A DNA stretch of 64,000 bases from Bacteroides muris (ex Afrizal et al. 2022) (GCF_004793475.1 NZ_SRYZ01000015.1:18182-82181), one strand, 5' to 3'; positions 45,099 through 55,250 are shown, counted from the stretch's first letter. A program made the numbers and translations. The notes: a model not told the origin generated them from the letters alone.

Positions 45099-47069
45099 TT
45101 AATCGGCCGTCTTCTTATATACTTTCAAGTTGGTGACTTTGCTCTTGAACTCTCCGGTTTCTTGCAGCGGGAATACCAGCGTGCGCACGTAGTTCATCTT
45201 CGCTTTTCCCTCGTCGAAGAGCCGCTTTTCGATGTTCAACTCCTCTACCACCTTGCCGTTTATCAGCAGGCGGGTGGCTTTGTTGTCACCTTCGATGCCG
45301 ATGTTCATGCGCTCGCCTTGGTGGATGCGATAGCTGAATGTGTTCAGATATCCGTCGCGGGCAAAGCCCAGCATGCCGCGGATGGGGTCGGCAAGGTAGA
45401 AGACGGCGTCGGGCGAGCGGAACAGTATGGTGTTCGGGGTCTCGGCGGCTCCGTCGATGTCGAAGGTGACGCGGTAGTCGTAGCCGATTTCGCGGTGAGG
45501 AGTGCGGCTGCTTGGAGTTACGGCGGATTGTTCGTACACCAGTCCCGGCCCGCCTTCGATGCGGCCCAGTTGGTTCACGCCCGGCGCTTCGCTGAGCCGG
45601 TGGCGCAGCCTGTCGAAGTCGGCGTAGGGAAGCGTGGTTTTTGCAGCAGTCCACGTCTTGACGGCCAGAGTCTGCATGGCAGGGAAGACGCGGTGGTGGA
45701 TATCTTTGGTGGAGATTCCGTTTCCTACGTGATCGTTCCATACGGCGAACATGCCTCCCAGAATGGCGGGGTCTTGTTCCTCAAACACTTCTTTGCCGAT
45801 GTGGGCAGGCGTCCACTTGTTGTAGAGCATCTCCGTGTTGAGGTAATCGTAGTAGTAGCCGGCCGCAGGTACGATGTATACCATTCCGTCGGGGATGCTG
45901 ATGAGCTTGTAGCCTTGTTTAGCCATTTCCTTGGGTTGGGCGTAGCCGTTGTACCACGCACTCATGATGACGTTTTCCGATTTCACGGGTGTCTCGCCGT
46001 CGGCATGGGTCAGTGCGCCCCATACGCAGGCCTGCTTGCCGAAGCTTTCCACGTAGCGGATGTAATGGTCGGTGAAGGCGCGGAACTTTTCTACGACGTC
46101 TTTCTTCTTGTTGGAGTACTCGTCGGTACCGATGTGCACCTTGGGACCACGGAACACGGGAGTATCACCCTCGAGGTATTCTTTGAAGAGTCCGTCCATG
46201 AAGGTGTAAGTTTCGGGATTGAAGAGGTCGAGGTGGTCCATGCCATATTCCTTGCTGCCTATTTCGGGCTTGTAGTGGGTGAAGGCAAGTGTGTGGGCGG
46301 GAGCATCGATTTCGGGGATAATCTCGACGAAGCGTTGTTCGGCCAGCTTCTGCAGGTCGATGAATTCGGCTTTCGTGTAGTGTCCGTCTTCGGCGGCAAG
46401 GCCCGGATAAGTGTCGGACTCAAGACGGAAGGCGCCGTAGGTCTTGCTCCAGTCTTGCTGGAAGTATTGTTTGAAGCCGTTGTCGTTCAGGTGAATCTGC
46501 AGGGTATTCATCTTGTAGTAGGCCATTATTTTGACATAGTCCTGCAGGAAGTGAAGGGGGATGAACTTGCGTCCGCAGTCTATCATGAATCCGCGGATGG
46601 CATAGTCGGGCCAGTCGCGCAGGGTGCCTTGGGGCAGTTGATGGTTGGGCGTTTGTTCGGCTATCTGGAGCAGGGTGCGTGTGCCCCAATAGATGCCGGT
46701 TGGTTCCGGCGCGCTGATTTGCACACGGTCGGTCACTTTAATACTGTAGCCTTCTTTGCCCAGTTTCTTGTCTGTGCGCAATGCCAGTACAAAGTCACCG
46801 GCAGCAGCCTTATCTTGGATGACTTCGGGCTTGCAGGCAAACATCGTTTCATAGTCTTCGGCAAAGAGCCGGGCTATATGCAGCAGTTCCGGATGTCCGG
46901 GGGGGCAAACGATTCTTGTTTTTGTGGTGGGGACAAAAGTGCCTTCAGCCCCTTTCCACTCCTTTAACTCGGGGATTACAAACGGTTTGGGGTTTACAGT
47001 TGCTGCCAGATTGGTGCAGACTGATAACAGCAAGAGACATGCTGTGAAAAAACGGTTAACGGTTTTCAT
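45099..47069 (-). CDS. Beta-N-acetylhexosaminidase, GH20
   Basis: About 656 aa from the ATG at 47069, where a Sec signal peptide begins (cleavage near residue 23). An N-terminal GH20b-like domain (about 25-150) precedes the catalytic barrel. MIDCGRKFIPLHFLQDYV opens the barrel, and the catalytic Asp-Glu pair is in HIGTDEYSN. A C-terminal concanavalin-like domain (about 490-650) probably binds glycan. It removes terminal GlcNAc or GalNAc from host or dietary glycans. It is transcribed alone from the box at 47084-47091. Confidence 0.92.
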   Translation of the reverse strand: MKTVNRFFTACLLLLSVCTNLAATVNPKPFVIPELKEWKGAEGTFVPTTKTRIVCPPGHPELLHIARLFAEDYETMFACKPEVIQDKAAAGDFVLALRTDKKLGKEGYSIKVTDRVQISAPEPTGIYWGTRTLLQIAEQTPNHQLPQGTLRDWPDYAIRGFMIDCGRKFIPLHFLQDYVKIMAYYKMNTLQIHLNDNGFKQYFQQDWSKTYGAFRLESDTYPGLAAEDGHYTKAEFIDLQKLAEQRFVEIIPEIDAPAHTLAFTHYKPEIGSKEYGMDHLDLFNPETYTFMDGLFKEYLEGDTPVFRGPKVHIGTDEYSNKKKDVVEKFRAFTDHYIRYVESFGKQACVWGALTHADGETPVKSENVIMSAWYNGYAQPKEMAKQGYKLISIPDGMVYIVPAAGYYYDYLNTEMLYNKWTPAHIGKEVFEEQDPAILGGMFAVWNDHVGNGISTKDIHHRVFPAMQTLAVKTWTAAKTTLPYADFDRLRHRLSEAPGVNQLGRIEGGPGLVYEQSAVTPSSRTPHREIGYDYRVTFDIDGAAETPNTILFRSPDAVFYLADPIRGMLGFARDGYLNTFSYRIHQGERMNIGIEGDNKATRLLINGKVVEELNIEKRLFDEGKAKMNYVRTLVFPLQETGEFKSKVTNLKVYKKTAD

Positions 47070-47083
47070 GTTGGTATTTTGGG

Positions 47084-47091
47084 CAAAGATA
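47084..47091 (-). promoter_or_regulatory. -7 box TATCTTTG for the GH20 gene
   Basis: Exact minus-strand consensus only about 15 bp before the ATG at 47069. The leader would be very short, and this supports the downstream start over an ATG at 47114. Confidence 0.5.
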
Positions 47092-47160
47092 AAAATAGTT
47101 TTGATAAAAAGCACGAAAAATATGTGAGAATCCTGATAGGGCTATGGACTTTGATGTTCA

Positions 47161-47230
47161 TTGTTGATAATTAAGCTATTAAGGGACCATCCAAAAATGA
47201 ATAGTCCCTTAATAGCTTAATTATTAACAA
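47161..47230. terminator. 27-bp hairpin after secDF
   Basis: 47161-47187 and 47204-47230 are inverted copies matching at 26 of 27 bases around a 16-nt loop. It sits directly after the secDF stop codon and is the likely terminator. Confidence 0.75.
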
Positions 47231-47241
47231 TAAAGTTTTTC

Positions 47242-50238
47242 TTATTTTGAAACTTCATTAAGTTCATTGCTCTTTTTGTCCTTTATCAACGTGTAAGCGA
47301 TAGGAGATGCAACGAACAGAGAAGACATTGTACCGAATACAACACCCAGAATCATGGCGAATGCGAAGCTGCGGATGGAGTCACCACCGAGGATGAAGAT
47401 ACACAGCAACACAATCAAGGTACTCAGTGAAGTATTGATGGTACGTGCCAAGGTTGTGTTCAGTGAGTCGTTGAACAACTGCATCTTGTCGCGCTTCGGA
47501 TAGAGGCCGAAGAACTCACGTACACGGTCGAAGATTACCACCTTGTCATTGATAGAGTAACCGATAGCTGTCAGGATGGCACCGATGAAGGTCTGGTCGA
47601 TTTCCAGAGAGAACGGCATCCAGCCCCAACAGATAGAGTAGGCACCCAGGATGATGATAGTGTCACATGCCAGTGCGGTTACTGAACCGATACTGTATGC
47701 AATATTGCGGAAACGAATCAGGATATAGATACCGATGGCAATCAATGCAAGTACAACAGACCAGATGGCTGATACCTTGATGTCGTCTGCGATACTCGGA
47801 CCTACCTTCTGAGAACTGACGATACTGCCACCCGTATGGTTTTCGCGGTCGATGAAAGTTTCCAGTGTAATGTTCTGAGTCAATACAGGTTTCAGAGTCT
47901 CATACAGATATGCCTCGATTTCAGAATCGATGTTGTTGCCTTCTTCTTCAATGCGGTAGTTCGTGCTGATACGTACAGTCTTACCGTCTGTACCGATAGC
48001 AATAACGCTTACATTGGCATCACCGAACTTGCTGGAGATAAGTTCGCGGATCTGTTCCGGTTCCACTTTGTTCTCAAACTGTACCTTGAAGTTACGTCCA
48101 CCAGTGAAGTCGATGCTTTGGCTCAAGCCACGGATAGCAAGGAAAGCGATACATACAACTACGGCAGCTCCGGTGATGCTCAACCACAGTTTGTTTCTGC
48201 CCATGAAGTCGAAGTGTACGTTCGCCATCAGGTTCTTGGAAATCTTGGAAGAGAATGTCAGGTTCAGCAGTTTGTCTTTGCCCATGAAATAATCATAGAA
48301 CAGACGTGTCATGAACACGGCAGTAAAGAACGAAATCAAGATACCGATAATCAGAGTGGTGGCAAAACCACGGATAGGGCCTGTACCGAAGTTGAACAAG
48401 ATGATACCGGTGATGATAGACGTTAAGTTGGAGTCGAAGATAGCGGAGAATGCGTTGGCATAACCGTCGGACAAAGCCTTCTTCACGCCCTTGCCTGTAC
48501 GCAGCTCTTCTTTGGTACGTTCGTAAATCAATACGTTGGCATCCACAGCCATACCCAGTGCCAACACCATACCGGCAATACCGGACATTGTCAAGGCTGC
48601 TTGGAAAGAAGAAAGGATGCCCAGCGTGAAGAATAAGTTCAGAACCAGAGCGCCGTTGGCCACCATACCCGGAATGAATCCGTACATGGAGCACATGTAA
48701 ATCATCAACAGAATCAATGCCACGATGAATGACATGATACCGGCGTTGATGGAAGCTTGTCCCAATGAAGGACCTACGATATCTTCTTGTACGATGTGTG
48801 CAGGAGCCGGCATTTTACCGGATTTCAATACATTCGCCAAGTCTTTTGCTTGTTCAGGAGTGAAGTGACCGGTGATTTGTGAGTTACCGCCGGTGATTTC
48901 ATTGTTTACGTTCGGTGCAGAGTAAACATAGCCGTCCAGTACAATAGCGATACTCCTGTTGATATTCTGTTTGGTGAGCTGAGCCCAGCGGCGTGCACCG
49001 TCAGTATTCATAGACATACTTACGGCTGGTTTACCGTAGTGGTCGTACTCGTCTTTGGCATTTACTACTACATCACCTTCCAGCGGAGCTTTGCCGTTAC
49101 GTTCTGTAGAACGGATTGCATAAAGTTCGAAAGTTTGGGCTTTCGGATCGTATTCATAAGGAGAAACACCCCATTTCAAACGTAAATCTTTCGGCATTTC
49201 AGCCTGGATTTCCGGCATGGAGAGGTATTTGTTGATTTCGGCGGTATCCTTATAGTTGGCATAAGCTACTACCGGACCTTGACCGCTTGGGTTGACTTGC
49301 AATATTGCGAGCAGAGGATGTTCTTTCTTTATCTGTGCAAGGTCTACAGCTTGTGTCTTGCTCTCGCCCTTTAAAGCAGCGGCAAGACTGTCGGCTGTGC
49401 TGGTAGCTTGTGTTGCGGCAGGAGTTTCGGCGGCTGCGTTGTCTGCCTCTTCTGCCGGAGTTTCGCTTGCAACGATGGCACGCAACTTGTTGTCGGCAGC
49501 TTGCAGATAGGGAGTAACGTCTTTTGCAGTGTATGTTTCCCAGAATTCCAGATTGGCAGAACCTTGTAGCAATTTTCTTACACGCTCAGGCTCTTTGATA
49601 CCCGGAAGTTCCACCATGATACGTCCCATTTTGTCTTCCAGACTTTGGATATTGGGCTGAACTACACCGAAACGGTCGATACGGGTACGAAGTACGTTGT
49701 AGGAGTTCTCAACAGCTGCCTTTACTTCTTCGCGCAATACTTTCTCGACTTCGGCATCGGTAGACTTCTGAGTTACTTTGTCTTTTAATTGTTGGGTTGC
49801 GAACAGTTGTGAAAGAGGAGCACCCGGAGCAATATTGTGATACTCTTTGACGAACAAGGTGATAACGTCATCCTGACTCGTGGTAGCTTGTTTGGCGGCA
49901 GTGGCCAATGCTTGGTTGAATGCTTCGTCAGTCTTGTTGTCAGCCAATACTTTGATGACATCGGGTACGGAGACTTCAAGGATGACGTTCATACCGCCCT
50001 TCAAGTCCAGACCTAAACTGATTTCCATCTCACGACATTGTTTCAGCGTCCAATTGCCAAAATACACTTTCTCATTAGCTAGAGAATCGAGGTAGTCCTG
50101 CTCTACTTTCACATCGCCTTTTGCAAACTCTTTAGCCTTATTCGTGTAATGGCGAGTCACAAAAGAAAAGGAAAGATAGAACACACACACCAGTGTGAGC
50201 AATATCGCAAAAACCCTTACAAATCCTTTGTTTTGCAT
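47242..50238 (-). CDS. secDF: Protein translocase subunit SecDF (fusion)
   Basis: 998 aa, a single-chain fusion of SecD and SecF that uses the proton gradient to pull preproteins through SecYEG. The SecD part has an N-terminal helix, a long periplasmic P1 domain (about 40-510, with GLDLKGGMNVILEVSVP and GRIMVELPGIKEPERV) and five helices. The SecF half starts at about residue 670, with RNFKVQFENKVEPEQIRELI and the conserved YSINDKVVIFDRVRE. Residues about 260-300 are a low-complexity Ala/Thr-rich linker. The fused form is usual in Bacteroidetes. Confidence 0.96.
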   Translation of the reverse strand: MQNKGFVRVFAILLTLVCVFYLSFSFVTRHYTNKAKEFAKGDVKVEQDYLDSLANEKVYFGNWTLKQCREMEISLGLDLKGGMNVILEVSVPDVIKVLADNKTDEAFNQALATAAKQATTSQDDVITLFVKEYHNIAPGAPLSQLFATQQLKDKVTQKSTDAEVEKVLREEVKAAVENSYNVLRTRIDRFGVVQPNIQSLEDKMGRIMVELPGIKEPERVRKLLQGSANLEFWETYTAKDVTPYLQAADNKLRAIVASETPAEEADNAAAETPAATQATSTADSLAAALKGESKTQAVDLAQIKKEHPLLAILQVNPSGQGPVVAYANYKDTAEINKYLSMPEIQAEMPKDLRLKWGVSPYEYDPKAQTFELYAIRSTERNGKAPLEGDVVVNAKDEYDHYGKPAVSMSMNTDGARRWAQLTKQNINRSIAIVLDGYVYSAPNVNNEITGGNSQITGHFTPEQAKDLANVLKSGKMPAPAHIVQEDIVGPSLGQASINAGIMSFIVALILLMIYMCSMYGFIPGMVANGALVLNLFFTLGILSSFQAALTMSGIAGMVLALGMAVDANVLIYERTKEELRTGKGVKKALSDGYANAFSAIFDSNLTSIITGIILFNFGTGPIRGFATTLIIGILISFFTAVFMTRLFYDYFMGKDKLLNLTFSSKISKNLMANVHFDFMGRNKLWLSITGAAVVVCIAFLAIRGLSQSIDFTGGRNFKVQFENKVEPEQIRELISSKFGDANVSVIAIGTDGKTVRISTNYRIEEEGNNIDSEIEAYLYETLKPVLTQNITLETFIDRENHTGGSIVSSQKVGPSIADDIKVSAIWSVVLALIAIGIYILIRFRNIAYSIGSVTALACDTIIILGAYSICWGWMPFSLEIDQTFIGAILTAIGYSINDKVVIFDRVREFFGLYPKRDKMQLFNDSLNTTLARTINTSLSTLIVLLCIFILGGDSIRSFAFAMILGVVFGTMSSLFVASPIAYTLIKDKKSNELNEVSK

Positions 50239-50294
50239 GTTACTTTTAGTTTATTATGATTATTTTTAATTAGATTCTGTTGCATACAAGGCTG

Positions 50295-50302
50295 CAAATA
50301 TA
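50295..50302 (-). promoter_or_regulatory. -7 box TATATTTG for secDF
   Basis: Exact minus-strand consensus about 57 bp before the secDF ATG, in the gap after the M3 peptidase gene. Confidence 0.5.
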
Positions 50303-50320
50303 GCTTTTTTTTCACAAATC

Positions 50321-52405
50321 TTACTTCATACCGCGATTTTTTAACATCGGGTCTAATTGAGGTTCAGCACCTCTGAAGTTTTTATAGAGAGTCATCGGTT
50401 CTTCGCTGTCTCCTTTTTCCAGAACATTCTGGCGGAAAAGGTCGGCTGTCTGCTTGTCGAAGATGCCGTGTTCTTTGAAAGCTTCGAAGGCATCATTGTC
50501 CAGAACATTGGCCCATAGATAGCTGTAATAGCCTGCTGCATAGCCGCCGATAATGTGATTGAAGTATGTGGTACGGTAGCGCGGCGCTATTTCAGGAATC
50601 AGTCCCAGCTTGTCCATTGCTTCTTTTTCGTATGCTACGGCATCAATGCTTTTCGTATCAGTCAGGTTATGCAGATTCATGTCGAGGATGGCGGCTGCCA
50701 GCAATTCGGTAGTAATGAAGCCCTGGTTGAACGTTTTCTGGTTCAATATCTTTTCAATCAGGCTGTCGGGGATGACTTCACCGGTTTTGTAATGCTTGGC
50801 ATACATTTTCAGCACTTCGGGTTCGGTGGCCCAGTGTTCGTTGATTTGTGAAGGAAGTTCCACAAAGTCGCGCACGACATTAGTACCTGAAGTGCCTTTG
50901 TACTGGCATCGGGTCAGCAGTCCGTGCAGGGCATGGCCGAACTCATGGAACAGGGTTTCCACTTCGTCAATGGTCAGCAAGGAAGGAGTGTCTCCTACGG
51001 GCTTGGTGAAGCTGCATACATTGCATACCAATGGGCGTATGCTGCCTTGCTGCTCGCGGTAATTGCTCATCCAGGCACCACCGCTCTTGCCGGGACGGGG
51101 AAAATAATCCACATAGAAGATACCCACTTGTGATCCGTCTGCGGCTTTCACCTCAAACACTTCTACATCGGGATGGTAGACGGGGATGCCTTCGAGTTTT
51201 GTCAGCGTGATGCCGTAGAGCTTGTTGGCAACGATAAAAGCGCCTTCGCGTACGTTTTCCAGCTTGAAGTAGGGCTTTATATCTTCTTCTTCGAGGTTGT
51301 ATTTCTCTTTACGCAGTTTCTCGGTGTAGTACCACCAGTCCCATGCTTCCAGCTTTTCTCCTTTGCCTTCTTTGTCCATCAGCTTTTGCAGTTCGGCTGC
51401 TTCGGCTTTTGCCTTGGGGAGTGCATAGTTCCACAAGTTGTTGAGGAATTCCATCACGGTGGTGGAGTTCTTTGCCATTGTATTGTCCAGTACAAAGTTG
51501 GAGTAGCAGTCAAAACCCAGCAGTTGTGCCTTTTCAAGTCTCAGGCTTACGATGTCGGCAATGATTTTCTTGTTATCGTTCTTGTCATTGTTGTTGCCAC
51601 GGTTGATGTAGGCTTTGTACATCTGCTCGCGTAGCGGGCGGTTGGCTGAATATTGCAGGAAAGGCAGGCGGCTTGCATTGTGCAGGGTGAACAGCCATTT
51701 GCCTTCTTGTCCGGTGGCACGGGCTTCGGCCAAGGCACTTTCGCGGAACCATTGGGGAAGTCCGGCGAGGTCTTCCTCTTTTCCTACATAAAGCTTGAAG
51801 TCATTGTTTTCGTTCAGGATGTTGTTGCTGAACGTGATTCCGAGCGTGGAGAGCTGCTTGTTGATTTCGCGCAGGCGGGCTTGTTTGTCGGCCGGAAGAT
51901 TGGCACCGGAACGGACAAAGTCCTTATAAGTCTTTTCCAGCAGTCTTTGTTGCTCACGGGTCAGGCCGAGAGCTTCTTTCTGATTGTAGACAGCATCTAT
52001 TTTCTTGAAAAGCTCCTGATTGAGCGAGATGTTGTCTTCGTGCTCAGCCAGTGTCGGAGCCAGTTTCATGGAAAGGGCTGTCAGTTCATCGGTAGTTTCG
52101 GCTTCGGTCAGATTGAAGAATACACCGCCTACACGGTCCAGGGTGGGCGAACTTTTGTCGAGGGCAACAATGACGTTTTCGAAAGTGGGGGTTTCTGTAT
52201 TGTCAATGATGGCTTGGATATTGGCATTCTGCTCTTCTATACCTTTCTGGAATGCAGGTTCATAGTGCTCCAACTTGATTTTATCGAATGGAGGCACACC
52301 ATTGGGGGTTTGAAACTCGGTAAGAAACGGATTGTTTTCCGTCCGGGTGGCACAGGAGTACATCATACAACTTGCAGCTAAAGTTAGAATACATTTTTTG
52401 AACAT
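50321..52405 (-). CDS. M3-family metallopeptidase (Dcp-like)
   Basis: 694 aa with a lipoprotein-type signal (MMYSC, Cys about 18), so probably in the periplasm or outer membrane. The zinc motif is in ETLFHEFGHALHG, with the third ligand Glu about 25 residues on. The oligopeptidase fold is helical throughout, and the C-terminal IGGYAAGYYSYLWA is typical of peptidyl-dipeptidase Dcp. It cleaves dipeptides from oligopeptide C-termini or acts as an oligopeptidase. The E. coli enzyme is not lipidated, so the lipobox is a Bacteroides feature. Confidence 0.9.
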   Translation of the reverse strand: MFKKCILTLAASCMMYSCATRTENNPFLTEFQTPNGVPPFDKIKLEHYEPAFQKGIEEQNANIQAIIDNTETPTFENVIVALDKSSPTLDRVGGVFFNLTEAETTDELTALSMKLAPTLAEHEDNISLNQELFKKIDAVYNQKEALGLTREQQRLLEKTYKDFVRSGANLPADKQARLREINKQLSTLGITFSNNILNENNDFKLYVGKEEDLAGLPQWFRESALAEARATGQEGKWLFTLHNASRLPFLQYSANRPLREQMYKAYINRGNNNDKNDNKKIIADIVSLRLEKAQLLGFDCYSNFVLDNTMAKNSTTVMEFLNNLWNYALPKAKAEAAELQKLMDKEGKGEKLEAWDWWYYTEKLRKEKYNLEEEDIKPYFKLENVREGAFIVANKLYGITLTKLEGIPVYHPDVEVFEVKAADGSQVGIFYVDYFPRPGKSGGAWMSNYREQQGSIRPLVCNVCSFTKPVGDTPSLLTIDEVETLFHEFGHALHGLLTRCQYKGTSGTNVVRDFVELPSQINEHWATEPEVLKMYAKHYKTGEVIPDSLIEKILNQKTFNQGFITTELLAAAILDMNLHNLTDTKSIDAVAYEKEAMDKLGLIPEIAPRYRTTYFNHIIGGYAAGYYSYLWANVLDNDAFEAFKEHGIFDKQTADLFRQNVLEKGDSEEPMTLYKNFRGAEPQLDPMLKNRGMK

Positions 52406-52440
52406 TGTTTTCTAAAGTATTAAATGTTAAGTATTAATTC

Positions 52441-53541
52441 TCAATTCTTCTTGGTGATATAACACCATATCGGATAGTGGTCTGAATCCTTGATGGAGCG
52501 GTCTACTGTACAATTGTAGGCTTTCAGGTTCTTGCTGGCCAGTATGTTGTCTATCCGAAAATAGAATTTGTTCTGATTGTAGGAAATTCCTAATCCCCGT
52601 CCCGATTCGGTGAATGCATCATCCAAATCTTGGGCGATAGTACGGTGAGTATAGGAGATGGGGGTATCATTAAAGTCACCACATACAATAATACTAGGAT
52701 GTGGTGAAGTTGTTATTTCGTGTGCGATTGCATCTGCTTGCGGAGCGCGGATGGCCGATGCTTCTGCCAATTTGCGTATGAGCAGGCGCATACCGCTTTT
52801 CACCTTTTCCTTTCCAGGGGATTTCAACATGTTTTCGTACACGGCTTTGTCAGCTTTGGTCAGTTTGTTGGACTCCAAGTGATTGTTGATGAGGGTAACT
52901 GTGTCCTCTCCTATTTTTACTTCATAGAGTACCGAACCGTTGTACTCGCTGGAATAATCCAGTACGCGTGCCGAGAGAATCGGATACTTGGAGTAACATG
53001 CTATCTTGTTGGTGTGTCCTTTTTCCCTGCCCACCGTGTTGATGCGGTGATATGGATATGCCTTGAGTTCCCGTTCCACATCTTTTTGCGAAAGGTGCCG
53101 GGATGATTCCGTCGTGGAGTATTCTTGGAGGCAGAGGATATCGGCATTACTTTCTTTTAAATAAGTCAGTATGGGATTCTTGCCATTCTGCTTGATGGCG
53201 CCGTCAAATCCCATGATGTTGTAGGAGAGTAATTTGAAACTTGTTTCAGGCAGCTTGTCTGTATGAAAGTTGATGGGTAGATAAGTGCGTATTTGTGAAT
53301 AACAAAGTAGTAATCCTATCAAAGGAAGCAATGCGGTTCTGTAACGCTGGATGACCAGCCAAAAGATGAAGAAACTTATATTTATCACCAGGAAAACGGG
53401 AAATGTCAGTCCCAGGCACGACTGCACCGGATGTGTGACCGGCTGGATGTGCGGACTGTAGGCGGTAAACAGCAGCAAGCCCGTAAACAAGGCATTGACC
53501 GCCAAAATCAGGAGGGCGACAAAATTACCTAAATGCTTCAT
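52441..53541 (-). CDS. Membrane-anchored endonuclease/exonuclease/phosphatase-family protein
   Basis: 366 aa. Two to three N-terminal membrane helices (about 5-95) are followed by an EEP fold with the usual motifs: SYNIMGFDG, DILCLQEYSTTE, LINNHLES, IIVCGDFNDTP and DSDHYPIWCYI. The DNase I-like fold can cut nucleic acids, phosphoinositides or other phosphodiesters, and the substrate cannot be told from sequence. Its start codon faces the stop of the rhomboid gene 86 bp away across imperfect inverted repeats rich in GAAAA. Confidence 0.85.
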   Translation of the reverse strand: MKHLGNFVALLILAVNALFTGLLLFTAYSPHIQPVTHPVQSCLGLTFPVFLVINISFFIFWLVIQRYRTALLPLIGLLLCYSQIRTYLPINFHTDKLPETSFKLLSYNIMGFDGAIKQNGKNPILTYLKESNADILCLQEYSTTESSRHLSQKDVERELKAYPYHRINTVGREKGHTNKIACYSKYPILSARVLDYSSEYNGSVLYEVKIGEDTVTLINNHLESNKLTKADKAVYENMLKSPGKEKVKSGMRLLIRKLAEASAIRAPQADAIAHEITTSPHPSIIVCGDFNDTPISYTHRTIAQDLDDAFTESGRGLGISYNQNKFYFRIDNILASKNLKAYNCTVDRSIKDSDHYPIWCYITKKN

Positions 53542-53626
53542 TATAATAGTTGAAAATTGAAAGGTGAAAACTGAAAATAAGAGTAGCGGTTATTTTCTTA
53601 TTTTCCACTTTCCGTTTTCCATTTGT

Positions 53627-54517
53627 TTAACGTTTACTCGCGTCGAACAAGCTTTTCTTTTCCTCCGTAGTAAGGCTTTCGTATCCCGATTTCTTTAATT
53701 TGTCGAGAATGCGGTCTATCTCGTCGGATTGGGCTTTTTTCCGCGCGTTGTAATCATAATCTTTTTGTTTACTGGTACCGTAGTGTACTTTCATTTTCGG
53801 CTTTCGGGGTTTGAAGCTAACGATGGAAACCAAGACATCCAGGCATTTGTTTATCCATGAGGTCAGGTCGCTGCCTTTGCTGAGGCTGGCGGCAAACCAG
53901 AACCCTGCCAGCGCACCTCCTAAATGTGCGATGTGTCCGCCGGCATTACTGGAGGTGATGAACAGCAAATCAGTGCCTATAACAATCAGTGCCAGGTATT
54001 TCAGCCGCATGGTTCCGAACAGCAGCAGCCGTATCGGATAGTTGGGTTCGCGATAGGCGGTGGCGGCTACAATGGCAAGTACGGAGGCGGAGGCGCCCAG
54101 CATGAACGAATAGTCTGTCATGGGACGGAAATACGGAAAAATGTTATAGGCGGCAATATAGAGCAAACCGCCACAAATTCCTCCCAGAATGTATACACCC
54201 CGCAGATGTTTTGCAGAGAAGAAACTCAGGAACAGTGCACCGAACCAGTAAAGCCACAGCATATTGAAAAGAATGTGCATGAATCCTGCATGCATGAACA
54301 TATAGGTCAGTAGTGACCACGGTTGCAGGATGAAGCGTAGGATTGATGCCGGCAGTTCCAACCATTCGAATACGCCTACTATGCTCCGGTTGAACAACTG
54401 GAACATGACTTCGGTTAGCGTAGTGAGTATGAATACCGCTACATTGATGTAGGTCAGTTGGATATAAATATTCCCCCTGCGGAAGTTTTCTTTCAAATCA
54501 GTTATAATAGTAGCCAT
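53627..54517 (-). CDS. Rhomboid intramembrane serine protease with C-terminal helical extension
   Basis: 296 aa. Six membrane helices (about 20-220) carry the L1-loop motif FMHAGFMHILFNMLWL, the catalytic Ser in MLGASASVLA and the catalytic His in GHIAHLGGALAG. A cytoplasmic tail (about 225-296) ending in DRILDKLKKSGYESLTTEEKKSLF is typical of Bacteroidetes rhomboids. Its start overlaps the end of the upstream rhomboid gene by 20 bp, so the two are translated from one mRNA. Confidence 0.92.
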   Translation of the reverse strand: MATIITDLKENFRRGNIYIQLTYINVAVFILTTLTEVMFQLFNRSIVGVFEWLELPASILRFILQPWSLLTYMFMHAGFMHILFNMLWLYWFGALFLSFFSAKHLRGVYILGGICGGLLYIAAYNIFPYFRPMTDYSFMLGASASVLAIVAATAYREPNYPIRLLLFGTMRLKYLALIVIGTDLLFITSSNAGGHIAHLGGALAGFWFAASLSKGSDLTSWINKCLDVLVSIVSFKPRKPKMKVHYGTSKQKDYDYNARKKAQSDEIDRILDKLKKSGYESLTTEEKKSLFDASKR

Positions 54518-55181
54518 TTCCTCTGTTCTTTTTTCTCCAGTACATAATCAAGATAAAGCCGAATACCATACCACCCAAATGTGCGAAGTGGGCCACATTG
54601 TCTCCTGCGCTGTTTGCAAATCCGGCATAAAGCTCAATCAAGGCATATCCGATAACAAAATATTTGGCTTTGATGGGAACCGGTAGCGGGAAGATGAACA
54701 TCTGTTGGTTGGGGAATAACATGCCGAATGCCAGCAGAATGGCATATACTGCGCCCGAAGCTCCTACGGTAGTCATCATGTTGAGATATTCTTCCATCGG
54801 GATGATGGCCATGCCGGTATTCACGCTGTCGTAGGCAGAAAGCACTGTCTCGTAATGAATGTACTGTACCGCTTCCTGGATAATTCCGGCTCCCATACCA
54901 CATACAAGATAGTAGAACAGAAACCGTTTTGGGCCCCATACCTGCTCCAAAATACGTCCGAACATCCATACGGCAAACATGTTGAAAAACATGTGCGTGA
55001 ATCCGGCGTGCATGAACATATATGTTATTAATTGAGCAGCATTGAACTCTTCGGCAAGGAAAAAATGCAATCCTAAATATTGAGCGAGATCGATGCCGTA
55101 GCTTTGGGCGACAATGGTGCCCAGAAACATCAGCACATTAATGATTAAGAGGTTCTTGGTTATAGTAGGTATGGTATTCAT
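54498..55181 (-). CDS. Rhomboid intramembrane serine protease
   Basis: About 227 aa with six helices and no tail. Motifs are FMHAGFTHMFFNMFAVWMFG, the catalytic Ser in VGASGAVYA and the catalytic His in AHFAHLGGMVFG. An ATG at 55196 would add five residues. It is the first of two overlapping rhomboid genes. Both copies keep the catalytic pair, so neither is an inactive pseudoprotease. Confidence 0.93.
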   Translation of the reverse strand: MNTIPTITKNLLIINVLMFLGTIVAQSYGIDLAQYLGLHFFLAEEFNAAQLITYMFMHAGFTHMFFNMFAVWMFGRILEQVWGPKRFLFYYLVCGMGAGIIQEAVQYIHYETVLSAYDSVNTGMAIIPMEEYLNMMTTVGASGAVYAILLAFGMLFPNQQMFIFPLPVPIKAKYFVIGYALIELYAGFANSAGDNVAHFAHLGGMVFGFILIMYWRKKNRGNGYYYN

Positions 55182-55242
55182 AATCTGTTGTTTCAATTCA
55201 TTTTATGGTTTAAAAACAGTTGCCTGTCTTTACTTTCTCCGG

Positions 55243-55250
55243 CAAAAATA
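55243..55250 (-). promoter_or_regulatory. -7 box TATTTTTG for the rhomboid pair
   Basis: Minus-strand TAnnTTTG about 60 bp before the first rhomboid start, divergent from the HU promoter. Confidence 0.4.

Noticed and set aside
45036..46967. 643-codon plus-strand frame opposite the GH20 gene
   Set aside because: It is antisense to a gene with catalytic motifs and a signal peptide, and its product has no recognisable motif. The same holds for 9461-11224 opposite the SusD-like gene, 13143-14360 opposite the SusC-like gene and 14946-16112 opposite the YfhO-like gene.
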